Source of the DNA: Thiomicrorhabdus heinhorstiae
Lineage (GTDB): Bacteria; Pseudomonadota; Gammaproteobacteria; Thiomicrospirales; Thiomicrospiraceae
Length of the DNA: 63,173 nt
Direction: 5' to 3'
Assembly: GCF_013391765.2 (NCBI RefSeq)
Contig: NZ_JACBGI020000012.1
Location: 1-63,173 of the forward strand
In this document: positions 56,099 through 63,173 of the stretch, piece by piece
Numbering within the stretch: the stretch's first letter is position 1
How the letters are laid out: every line of letters begins with the position of its first letter
Position numbers and translations under genes: made by a program
The notes under the pieces: generated by a model
The model's input: only the letters and a program-made list of their open reading frames with translations
Told to the model about the DNA's origin: nothing
Databases searched by the model: none

Positions 56099-57333
56099 TA
56101 CTCCGTCACCTCAGAGACTTTCAACCCGGTTACCGCATTCGGCAGATGGGTAATACACACTCGGCTTCCTTCCGGGAAGTTCGGCTCAATCAGCGCCCAA
56201 AGACGACCGTCACGCTGAACCTCTCCAACCAGCGTGACGGTACGGGCCGCCAAACGATCTTTTTCGATCAGGTAGATACGATCCTTGCCGTAAATAGCGC
56301 TATAGGGTAGTGCCAGAAGATTACTGCGGGCCGCTCCGCGCAGATTAATTTCCATTAAATCGCCCGGACGCAGATCTTTTCCGGCAGCGCTTAAATCAAA
56401 GAAAGCGTCGACTCCGCTGGTACTTGCCTCACCGGACAATCGCAACAACGGCAAAGCGGCTTTGGAACCCGACCCGGTTTGCACATAAGCCACATAGGAT
56501 TCGCCTTTACGCAAAGCCTGCTCGACCGAATCAACCTCAGATGCCGGCAGCTGCGCCCTTAACTCCAGACTCGACAAAGCGTAGTAACTTAACAATGCAC
56601 TTCCCGCATTGACTCGTGAACCTTCGCTGACCGAAACCTTGGCAATTCTTGCATCATAAGGCGCCTCGACTTTACCGCGCTGACGATTTAGTTTCGCCTG
56701 CGCCAAAACCGCTTTGGCCTTCGCCAGTTTGGCTTTCAGCTGATCGAGTTTCAGGCGACTTTCCTGGACGGAAAGTTGCGCTCCTACGACACTGTACTCT
56801 TGGCGGACGAGCGCTTCTTTCACATCGTCTACCGCCGATTGCGAAGCCAAATTTTTCTTCAACAATTGCTGGGTACGCGTCACTTTTTCGCGCTTTAATT
56901 CCAGAACTTTTTGCTCATGCTCCAGTCGCTGTTGGTTTGCCTTATTCGCCAGAAGCTGAAGATCAATCTGAGCCTTAATATCTTCAACATCGGCGGAAGC
57001 CTGCTCAACCGGCAAACGTAAGTCCTGATCATCCAGCTCAAGCAACAGGGCTCCACGCTTGGGTTCGTCCCCATCTTTGACAGCAACTTTATCGACAAGT
57101 GCACTGATCGGCGCCGACACCGTAACCAGAGCATAGGATTCAACTGTACCGTATAAGGTTTGCGAAGGTGCCAGATCCTCAAATTTCGCCCCCATCGCTT
57201 CAACCATCCACACCTTTTCCTTCACTTCAACCGGAGCTTGCTGCGGTTTAGTCGACTTGAAATAGAAGAATGACGCCATCGAGAGAGCGATGATCAAGAA
57301 CGGAACGATTACTACGTTTAAACGTTTCAACAT
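56098..57333 (-). CDS. RND periplasmic adaptor (membrane fusion protein)
   Basis: A 411-residue MFP. An N-terminal membrane anchor (VVIVPFLIIALSMASFFYF) is followed by a lipoyl-like half (YALVTVSAPISALVDKVAVKDGDEPKRGALLLELD). A long alpha-hairpin with coiled-coil helices follows (about residues 115-215), then the second lipoyl half (VEAPYDARIAKVSVSEGSRVNAG) and a beta-barrel. It links the RND pump to an outer-membrane channel. It overlaps the pump start by one base, so the two are translationally coupled. Confidence 0.9.
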   Translation of the reverse strand: MLKRLNVVIVPFLIIALSMASFFYFKSTKPQQAPVEVKEKVWMVEAMGAKFEDLAPSQTLYGTVESYALVTVSAPISALVDKVAVKDGDEPKRGALLLELDDQDLRLPVEQASADVEDIKAQIDLQLLANKANQQRLEHEQKVLELKREKVTRTQQLLKKNLASQSAVDDVKEALVRQEYSVVGAQLSVQESRLKLDQLKAKLAKAKAVLAQAKLNRQRGKVEAPYDARIAKVSVSEGSRVNAGSALLSYYALSSLELRAQLPASEVDSVEQALRKGESYVAYVQTGSGSKAALPLLRLSGEASTSGVDAFFDLSAAGKDLRPGDLMEINLRGAARSNLLALPYSAIYGKDRIYLIEKDRLAARTVTLVGEVQRDGRLWALIEPNFPEGSRVCITHLPNAVTGLKVSEVTE

Positions 57334-57507
57334 GAGGATTTACCGAGTTTCGAGAGTCTAAAAAATTAAATTCCCTATTTATACACGAATTCACACGCAA
57401 AAAAACCGTAATTTTTATGGTGTTGTCTTGGATTAAAGAAAAAGTTATTCTTAGGCTTGTTTATCAATTAATTTTATATATACATAAATCATAAAAAGGG
57501 ACGCACT

Positions 57508-58074
57508 ATGAAAAACTATCTACTCAGCGGGCTGATTATGACCCTTCCCCTCAGCGCCTATGCGAATACTGTGCCGGAGAAACAGCAAGAAGCACGCATG
57601 CTGGCGAAAGAGTTTCTCGGACAGCTAAAACCGGAACTCGGCAAAGCGATGAAAACCGGCGGTCCGATTCATGCCGTCGACATCTGCCATGAAAAAGCGC
57701 CGGAAATTGCAAAAAACTTAAGTGAAAAAAGCGGCTGGAACGTCAATCGCGTCAGTTTGAAACCGCGAGCGGCAACCGCGAAGGCGGATGCTTGGGAAAC
57801 CGCAACAATGAATGAATTCAACCAGCTTCTGGCGGAAGGAAAAGATCCCAAAACTCTGGAAAAATTTGAAATCGTCAAAATTGACGGTCAGGACACTTAC
57901 CGTTACATGAAAGCGATCCCAACCGGAAAAGTCTGCCTGACCTGCCATGGCGAAACCGTACCGGCAGTGCTTGAAGACAAAATCAAGGGCTTCTATCCGC
58001 ACGATACCGCGATCGGTTACAAGCTGGGTCAATTGCGTGGAGCCTTCAGTTTCCAGCAAAGTGTCGCTAAGTAA
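57508..58074 (+). CDS. Periplasmic c-type haem protein of the DUF3365 (Tll0287-like) family
   Basis: A 188-residue secreted protein. The signal peptide is MKNYLLSGLIMTLPLSAYA. One c-type haem motif CLTCH is at 143-147. The body carries the family features ICHEKAPEIA, WNVNRVSLKPR and the C-terminal YPHDTAIGYKLGQLRGAFSF. Relatives are single-haem redox or sensor proteins. It stands alone, divergent from the RND pair. A long hairpin follows at 58091. Confidence 0.87.
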   Translation: MKNYLLSGLIMTLPLSAYANTVPEKQQEARMLAKEFLGQLKPELGKAMKTGGPIHAVDICHEKAPEIAKNLSEKSGWNVNRVSLKPRAATAKADAWETATMNEFNQLLAEGKDPKTLEKFEIVKIDGQDTYRYMKAIPTGKVCLTCHGETVPAVLEDKIKGFYPHDTAIGYKLGQLRGAFSFQQSVAK

Positions 58075-58090
58075 CTGGTTTTGGTGACGA

Positions 58091-58116
58091 TCCGGCGGTT
58101 CGGACGAGCCGCCGGA
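58091..58116. terminator. Stem-loop after the DUF3365 gene
   Basis: The perfect 8-bp GC-rich stem TCCGGCGG/CCGCCGGA with a 10-nt loop lies 17 bp after the stop codon. There is no T-run, so it is probably an mRNA 3'-end hairpin or Rho-dependent boundary. Confidence 0.6.
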
Positions 58117-58162
58117 ATTTGCTGCCTTGCTAACTTATGACTAGGTTATCTCTGCTTCAAAT

Positions 58163-59440
58163 TTAAGCAATGACTTTAAAATTTGCCAGACATTCGGCGA
58201 TTTTTTCTTTCTGGGCGGCTTCGATCGCCGCTCCGACTGCTGCACCCTGCAAACCTCTGGACAGAATCTCCCGATTATCCACCTGATTGGCTGCATGCAA
58301 AACCGCTCTCCACAATAGTGCAGGTAGATACGGCGTCTCTTCAAAACCGAGACGGCCTTTGGCATCCGCCTCGCAGGCCAATAATATCTTGTCAAAACCT
58401 TGCGGGTCTTTTAAAGCACTGCAAGCCTTAAGCACTTTTAAATAGGTCTTCGGTTTCAGGTACGGCAATCCTTGTGAATCCACCCCTTTATGAATCACCC
58501 CGTGATACTCGGTCACCTTAAGAGCAAACTGTTCGACTTTTTTCGGAATTTTATAACGCTTGCACAGAACTTTTACCAAAGGAACGCCTGCAGCTTCATG
58601 CCCATGATGCTTCGGCCACAATTCCTGCGGTGTGATTCCCTTGCCCAGATCATGCACCAATGCGGCAAAGCGAACCGAAACGTCCGAAGTCAACTTACAG
58701 GCCGCATCCAACACCATCATGGTATGTATCCAGACATCGCCTTCGGGATGATGTTTTTCCGGTTGAGTCACGCCATGCAGCGCATCCAATTCCGGGAACA
58801 ACACTTGCAAAGCACCAACTTCGTCAAGCACCTTAAAAAACAAGCTCGGTTCCGCAGAGTTCAATACCTTTACCACTTCCTGCCAAACTCTTTCAGGGGT
58901 TAGAGCCTCCAATTCACCGGCCGAGGTCATTTCGCTCATCAACTGACGCGTTTCATCCGCCAGCTGAAAACCGAATGGCGACAATTTGGCAGCAAAACGC
59001 GCGACACGCAGAACTCGCAAAGGATCTTCCGAAAACGCCGCGGACACATGCCGTAAAAGACGTTTTTCCAGATCCGCCTGCCCGTTATAGGGATCGATTA
59101 TTTGACCGTCTTCATCCTGCGCCATTGCATTGATAGTCAAATCACGGCGAATCAGATCCTCTTGCAAGGTTACGCTCGGCTCGGCAAACACAGTAAAACC
59201 GTGGTAGCCTTTTCCGGCTTTGCGCTCGGTACGCGCCAGCGCATACTCTTCCTTAGTCTGCGGATGCAAAAACACCGGAAAATCTTTCCCTACCTGTTCA
59301 AAACCGGCATCCAGCATCATTTGCGGCGTCGCACCGACCACCACCCAGTCACGGTCATACACTTCGATACCGAGCAGACGATCACGAACCACACCGCCGA
59401 CCAGATACACATTTGCAGAATCTTTTCCTAAAAAAGCCAT
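58163..59440 (-). CDS. cca: CCA tRNA nucleotidyltransferase with HD domain
   Basis: A 425-residue multifunctional enzyme that adds or repairs the tRNA CCA end. It has [28 protein letters not shown] (nucleotidyltransferase core with catalytic Asps), [28 protein letters not shown] and a C-terminal HD phosphohydrolase domain with [15 protein letters not shown] and [12 protein letters not shown]. This is the E. coli-type class II Cca with the extra HD domain. Confidence 0.95.
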   Translation of the reverse strand: MAFLGKDSANVYLVGGVVRDRLLGIEVYDRDWVVVGATPQMMLDAGFEQVGKDFPVFLHPQTKEEYALARTERKAGKGYHGFTVFAEPSVTLQEDLIRRDLTINAMAQDEDGQIIDPYNGQADLEKRLLRHVSAAFSEDPLRVLRVARFAAKLSPFGFQLADETRQLMSEMTSAGELEALTPERVWQEVVKVLNSAEPSLFFKVLDEVGALQVLFPELDALHGVTQPEKHHPEGDVWIHTMMVLDAACKLTSDVSVRFAALVHDLGKGITPQELWPKHHGHEAAGVPLVKVLCKRYKIPKKVEQFALKVTEYHGVIHKGVDSQGLPYLKPKTYLKVLKACSALKDPQGFDKILLACEADAKGRLGFEETPYLPALLWRAVLHAANQVDNREILSRGLQGAAVGAAIEAAQKEKIAECLANFKVIA

Positions 59441-59493
59441 TTTTCCCTTTTCGCCCTTACAGAGATTTTGCCTGCGCGATTATTCGAGGCAAT

Positions 59494-59521
59494 AAAAAAG
59501 CCGTCGTAAAAGACGGCTTTT
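59494..59521 (-). terminator. Intrinsic terminator after the NDUFA9-like gene
   Basis: The perfect stem AAAAGCCGTC/GACGGCTTTT with a 6-nt loop continues into TTTTTTATT on the minus strand, 25 bp after the stop codon and before cca. Confidence 0.92.
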
Positions 59522-59546
59522 CAAACAGTGAACATTGAATCAAATA

Positions 59547-60503
59547 TTAAAGATCACGGTTTGCCGTTTTACGGTAGCTATTATAGCGTTCACGTACATG
59601 CTGTGGTGCAGCGTAGGTTGAGATCGCCCAATCCAGATTGCTCGGAGTAAAGCCGAACAGCTTGGAAAAGTCCGCATCCGAAACCTGATCGGCGCCTAAA
59701 GTCAAAACCTGCGCCTTGGAAACCGAAATAATCGGCGCCAAACCGCCAAGGGTCGACATAATTCGTGCATTCAAAGAGCACATCGGCAAGACCACTGCAT
59801 CTTCATCCATAATTTCGGCAACCAGATCACCAAGGTCTTTCATGCTCATGCGCTCTTCCCCGGCGACTTCCAGCTTCTTGCCGAAGGTTTCTTCATTGCG
59901 GATCACCGATACCAGAGCACCAGCCAAATCTTTTACCCAAATTGGCTGCACACTGGTCGAAGCATTCGCCACCATCAGTAAAGACATACGCTTCAACTGC
60001 TTAACAAAATAGGCCGTACTTTCGTCGCCTTCGCCTATAATCAGGCTCGAACGTAAAATCGTCACCGCCGCACTGGCCGTTCCGTGCATCAAGCTGTCCG
60101 CTTCTCCCAAAGTACCCAGCCAGGCATGACTGTCCTGTTTAGTAGAAGCACCCAATTGCGACAAACTTACGACGCGCTTCACTCCGGCCGATTCCATCGC
60201 CGACTTAAGCTTGCGATTGACTTCAACCAAATCGTCGGCTTCAATCATTTCGGTCGTTTTGGAACGATCGGCCAACAAGTTAATGACGATGTCGCTACCG
60301 TTTAAAATCGCCTTTAAAGCCTCGCTGTCATCAAACGAACTTAAAGTACGAACTTTAGTGTTTGGATAAAGCGCAAACTCGCGAAAACGCTCCGGTCGTC
60401 TGACCACAAGATCAATTTGATAACCGGCATTCGACAGAGCTGCGACCACCGCACGACCGACAAAACCGGTTCCGCCGAAAACACTAACCTTATTCCCTAA
60501 CAT
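59547..60503 (-). CDS. NDUFA9-like atypical short-chain dehydrogenase/epimerase
   Basis: A 318-residue NAD(P)-binding Rossmann protein. It has the N-terminal VSVFGGTGFVGRAVVAALSNAG, DIVINLLAD, then VSLSQLGAS and ILRSSLIIGEGD. The pattern (complex I NDUFA9 subunit family) is common in proteobacteria, where its role is unclear. The catalytic YxxxK of classical SDRs is not evident. ATG 60503 is chosen over a TTG upstream because GGATG precedes it at fair spacing. Confidence 0.85.
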   Translation of the reverse strand: MLGNKVSVFGGTGFVGRAVVAALSNAGYQIDLVVRRPERFREFALYPNTKVRTLSSFDDSEALKAILNGSDIVINLLADRSKTTEMIEADDLVEVNRKLKSAMESAGVKRVVSLSQLGASTKQDSHAWLGTLGEADSLMHGTASAAVTILRSSLIIGEGDESTAYFVKQLKRMSLLMVANASTSVQPIWVKDLAGALVSVIRNEETFGKKLEVAGEERMSMKDLGDLVAEIMDEDAVVLPMCSLNARIMSTLGGLAPIISVSKAQVLTLGADQVSDADFSKLFGFTPSNLDWAISTYAAPQHVRERYNSYRKTANRDL

Positions 60504-60640
60504 CGTTAAACATCCAAAATTTATTTTCAAAATCGGCTAAGCATAAAAAAATGCGTAGCCGAGGTCAAGTATTTCATGGTCTGCGCAAGCCAAGGATTTT
60601 GGTACAATAGCCGGCAAATTACAGTAAGGAAAACTATCTC

Positions 60641-60937
60641 ATGCAAGCAATCACGGTTTCGGCTTACCGCAGCCCGAAGAAAGATGAACTCTATCTGTTT
60701 GTCCCGCAAGAAGACGGATTGGAAAAACTTCCTAAAGAGCTGCTGGTCATGTTTGGAGAACCTCAGCACGTTATCGATTTCGAACTGACCCCGAATCGTA
60801 AAATGGCCCGTGAGGACGCCGCTAAAGTCTACGAATCGGTCAACAGTAAAGGCTACTATATGCAGATGCCTCCGAGTGAAGTTGAAAAAATCAGCGATTA
60901 CGCACCGGCTCCGGAGCGACTTGATAATATTTGCTGA
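60641..60937 (+). CDS. YcgL-domain protein
   Basis: A 98-residue protein of the YcgL family. It has the core AYRSPKKDELYLFVPQEDGLEKLPKELL, MFGEPQHVIDFELTPNRKMAREDA and GYYMQMPP. The fold is known for the family but the biochemical function is not. The start has AAGGA about 8 bp upstream. It is divergent from the NDUFA9-like gene. Confidence 0.92.
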   Translation: MQAITVSAYRSPKKDELYLFVPQEDGLEKLPKELLVMFGEPQHVIDFELTPNRKMAREDAAKVYESVNSKGYYMQMPPSEVEKISDYAPAPERLDNIC

Positions 60938-61097
60938 ATTTCCAGACAGAAAACGAAACAAAGATACCTGATTAAAACACTCGGTATTTACAAGCGCCAA
61001 AGAGTGACTACAATAGGTTTTAAATCATTTTCAGAGGCCGATCAGACAATGTTCGACCGCCTCTCACTTTAAACTGCAAAACCATAAGGAAACCATC

Positions 61098-61709
61098 ATG
61101 GCATTTACGCTACCAGATCTACCTTACGATTACGACGCACTTGAAGTCTCAATCGACGCACGCACTATGGAAATTCACCATACTAAGCACCATAACACCT
61201 ACATCACCAACCTTAACAACGCGATTGCAGGTACCGAGAACGAAGATAAGTCTTTGGAAGAACTTGTTGCGAATGCCGGAAGCATTTCCCCAGCAGTACG
61301 CAATAACGGTGGCGGTCACTGGAACCACGCTTTCTTCTGGGAAATCATGACCGGAGACAGCATGGGCGCTCCTAGCGGAACACTTGCCGACGACATCAAC
61401 GACACTTTCGGCGGCTTTGACGCCATGAAAGAAAAATTCAACACTGCCGGTGCGACCCGCTTCGGTTCAGGTTGGGCTTGGCTAACGGTTTCTGCCGATG
61501 GTAAGCTGGAAATTTCTTCTACGCCGAATCAGGATAACCCTTTGATGGACGTTGCAGAAGTGAAAGGTACGCCAATCCTTGGTCTTGATGTTTGGGAACA
61601 CGCATACTACCTACGCTACCAAAACCTGCGCCCTGCCTATATGCAAGCGTGGTGGGATGTAGTAAACTGGGAAAAAGTGGCTGAGCTTTACGCTGCTGCC
61701 AAAGCCTAA
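61098..61709 (+). CDS. sodA: Superoxide dismutase, Mn-type signature
   Basis: A 203-residue Mn/Fe superoxide dismutase. Metal ligands: His27, His77 (in [10 protein letters not shown]), Asp164 and His168 (in [10 protein letters not shown]). The GG before HWNH and the [10 protein letters not shown] segment are the Mn-type signature, close to Bacillus SodA; Fe-type enzymes have a different Gln position. A cambialistic enzyme cannot be excluded. It protects against superoxide and is cytoplasmic, with no signal peptide. An imperfect GAGGC/GCCTC hairpin lies about 35 bp upstream, and a terminator follows. Confidence 0.93.
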   Translation: MAFTLPDLPYDYDALEVSIDARTMEIHHTKHHNTYITNLNNAIAGTENEDKSLEELVANAGSISPAVRNNGGGHWNHAFFWEIMTGDSMGAPSGTLADDINDTFGGFDAMKEKFNTAGATRFGSGWAWLTVSADGKLEISSTPNQDNPLMDVAEVKGTPILGLDVWEHAYYLRYQNLRPAYMQAWWDVVNWEKVAELYAAAKA

Positions 61710-61734
61710 TTGACTCCATAGTCGATGCACGGAG

Positions 61735-61771
61735 AACCGGCGACTTACTTTTTGGTAACCGCCGGTTTTTT
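61735..61771 (+). terminator. Intrinsic terminator after sodA
   Basis: The perfect stem AACCGGCG/CGCCGGTT with a 17-nt loop is followed by TTTTATT, 25 bp after the stop. Confidence 0.88.
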
Positions 61772-61788
61772 ATTATCTAAGCCTGCAA

Positions 61789-62655
61789 TCAATCCTGCAG
61801 AGACTTAATCCACACCTTGTTATCCAGGAATGACGGAATCAGCAGACGATTGCGCTGCGTATCCAATCCTAAATCGGCCGGCGAATTCAAGTCTTCGAAA
61901 ATCGTTTTCAGCTCTGCACCTTCCTGCCACTGCAGTGCCGCTTTTGCCGTCCAGCTTGAAACGATCACATTACCGTTAACATCTTCCACCAGACCGTCAA
62001 GACGGTTAAACGGCAAAATTTCGCTCTTCAACAGTTTTCCCTTCAGGTCAAAATGATGCACCTGACCGCTGGCAATGGTTACGACCAAAAGCTCATCATC
62101 TTTTTCCAGCACACCGTTTGGTCGTCCTAAATCCATTCCGGAGACCAACGTCGTCAAATCCCCGTCGGCAGAAATATGATAAACCGCATCCTTACCGCTC
62201 GGCTTAAACCCTTCCTTAACACCGCTATCGGTCACCCAGATACCACCCTGTGAAGCAGGTGTAACGCCGTTCAAGAAACTGGCCTCTGGCACCTCAACTT
62301 CAAAAAGCGGTTTTCCGTCAGGTAAACTGAAAACGCGAACACGATCGATATCCGCCACATATAAACGATTACCCAAAGCCGCCATGCCCTTCGGAGCATT
62401 TAAATGCACACCATTCAGCCCTCCGGAAATCCATTTTAATTCAAGCACCTCTCCCTGCGGACTCAACAGAGAGATAAAACCGTTGTCGTCTCTGGCAAAA
62501 GGACTGCCGTTGATATTGGCAACGTAATAATTATCGGTCTTGACCGAATACTCGACCGATTCCGGGGTTTGAAACCCGACATTCTCAACCGTCATGTCCG
62601 CCCGAACCGTAAGACTGGCACTGGCACATAAAACCCCAATCAAAAATCGCTTCAT
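61789..62655 (-). CDS. Secreted SMP-30/NHL-like beta-propeller protein
   Basis: A 288-residue protein with signal peptide MKRFLIGVLCASASLTVRA. Repeating beta-propeller blades follow (YYVANINGSPFARDD, APKGMAALGNRLYVADIDRVRVF, GIWVTDSGV, LGRPNGVLEKDDELLVVT, DGLVEDVNGNVIVSSW, SPADLGLDTQRNRLLIPSF). This is the pattern of SMP-30/gluconolactonase-like proteins. The metal-site residues cannot be assigned with confidence. It is probably periplasmic, with unknown ligand or substrate. Confidence 0.78.
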   Translation of the reverse strand: MKRFLIGVLCASASLTVRADMTVENVGFQTPESVEYSVKTDNYYVANINGSPFARDDNGFISLLSPQGEVLELKWISGGLNGVHLNAPKGMAALGNRLYVADIDRVRVFSLPDGKPLFEVEVPEASFLNGVTPASQGGIWVTDSGVKEGFKPSGKDAVYHISADGDLTTLVSGMDLGRPNGVLEKDDELLVVTIASGQVHHFDLKGKLLKSEILPFNRLDGLVEDVNGNVIVSSWTAKAALQWQEGAELKTIFEDLNSPADLGLDTQRNRLLIPSFLDNKVWIKSLQD

Positions 62656-62878
62656 GACTCCTCCTCGAAACGCATATTTTCACAACCCTGACTTACAAGG
62701 CCTTGGAGCAATCATACTGAATTTTAAGCTCGAAAATAACCAAAAACGTCTCTGTAATTTATTTCAACGCTGCTTCCAGCGCCCCCCCTAAGCGGACAAG
62801 GCTGCCAGGCTTTGCTCCTTGCCTAGACCTGGGGTAAGATCAATGCCTGATTACCATTTTGCAATAAGGAGAAAAAAC

Positions 62879-62996
62879 ATGGTTAGCCTTACCACACCCG
62901 TCTGTGACTTTGATGCTCCTGCAATCGACTTTAGTCTTCCTGGTGTCGACAATCAAAACTGGACACTGGAAAAAGCCAAGGGAGAGAACGGTTTGT
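62879..62996 (+). pseudogene. Redoxin (AhpC/TSA-type) gene cut off after about 40 codons
   Basis: The ATG at 62879 has a perfect AAGGAG 8 bp upstream. It opens a protein typical of thioredoxin-family redoxins: MVSLTTPVCDFDAPAIDFSL, then a GVDNQNWTLEKAKGENGL stretch. Intact relatives continue with a hydrophobic strand and a CxxC-type motif. Here the frame changes to unrelated residues after GENGL and stops at 63088. An IS3-type element starts just after, so insertion is the likely cause. The remainder of the gene may lie beyond the window. Confidence 0.75.
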
Positions 62997-63173
62997 TTGC
63001 TATACCATTAACTAAAAAGTTACACATGTTATTTTTAAAGAAATACCTGAAGTGGTCTAATAAAACCGAACGCTTTTTTAGGTGGTAAACTCCATCAAAA
63101 AGAGGTGTTCAATGAAAAGACAAAGACGTTCGTTTTCAGCAGGATTTAAACGAGAAGCGGCACAGCTGGTTTT
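62997..63173 (+). mobile_element. Left part of an IS3-family insertion sequence
   Basis: The redoxin gene breaks near 62997. The stretch TGAAGTGGTCTAATAAAACC from 63048 looks like an IS3-family terminal inverted repeat, and the transposase ORF begins 64 bp later. Which of 62994 or 63048 is the exact left end cannot be decided without the right end, which lies outside the window. Confidence 0.65.
63112..63173 (+). CDS. IS3-family transposase OrfA, N-terminal part (runs off window)
   Basis: The first 20 codons, MKRQRRSFSAGFKREAAQLV, match the helix-turn-helix start of IS3-family OrfA (Tnp_8-type) proteins. GAGG stands 8 bp upstream of the ATG. The gene continues past the window edge. Confidence 0.8.
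   Translation, partial: MKRQRRSFSAGFKREAAQLV

Overview
The window is a chromosomal segment of a gammaproteobacterial sulfur-oxidising chemolithoautotroph. The nearest match I can infer is the Hydrogenovibrio / Thiomicrorhabdus / Thiomicrospira group (Piscirickettsiaceae). The grounds are form I and form II RuBisCO side by side, each with its own CbbQ/CbbO activase pair, two CbbR regulators between them, and a beta-carbonic anhydrase close by. From memory, Hydrogenovibrio crunogenus has a similar cbbM/cbbLS neighbourhood; I could not check this.

Layout. 1-482: 5' end of tuf with tRNA-Tyr, -Gly and -Thr upstream, behind a strong sigma70-type promoter. 636-7259: housekeeping genes (TauE/SafE transporter, truC-bioA, a secreted protein, an M42/M20-like peptidase, zntB, OsmC). 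7294-9994: polyamine operon speD-speE-ornithine/lysine decarboxylase. 10381-11796: Lpd-like flavoprotein. 12125-21720: rpe-gph-trpE-trpG-trpD...trpC, with trpD and trpC separated by about 3.8 kb of unrelated genes (VIT transporter, YbaN, HipH/YjjJ-type kinase, PL14-like secreted protein). 21886-23944: psiE, purC, bioD. 23957-39049: the CO2-fixation core. The minus strand carries cbbR-cbbM-cbbQ-cbbO-orf148, then a small membrane protein and carbonic anhydrase. The plus strand carries cbbL-cbbS-cbbQ-cbbO-orf180, with a second cbbR divergent from cbbL. 39105-44465: a large hybrid sensor kinase and a REC/HD-GYP regulator. 44650-52076: tkt-gap-pgk-pyk-fba. 52443-62655: rhodanese, an RND efflux pair, a DUF3365-like haem protein, cca, an NDUFA9-like protein, ycgL, an Mn-type SOD and an SMP-30-like beta-propeller. 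62879-63173: a redoxin gene cut off after about 40 codons, followed by the start of an IS3-family element.

How it works together. Carbonic anhydrase interconverts CO2 and bicarbonate. The two RuBisCOs fix CO2, each helped by a CbbQ (AAA+) / CbbO (VWA) pair. Phosphoglycolate phosphatase removes the oxygenase product. Pgk, Gap, Fba, Tkt and Rpe carry carbon round the Calvin cycle. No prk, fbp, rpi, tpi or carboxysome genes are present.

Non-coding signal. The most interesting unexplained structure is RNA-level. A GTAC-N5-GTAC-centred long hairpin occurs three times, always in the sense orientation and always in a Calvin-cycle intergenic region (cbbS-cbbQ, cbbQ-cbbO and gap-pgk). The cbbS-cbbQ gap (447 bp) is a chain of perfect stem-loops ending in an intrinsic terminator. 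A 16-bp terminator-like inverted repeat lies inside the start of bioD. Four TGAATCAA repeats precede the HipH-type kinase gene. Two unrecognised proteins close the two cbbQO operons and are the best protein-level candidates for something new.
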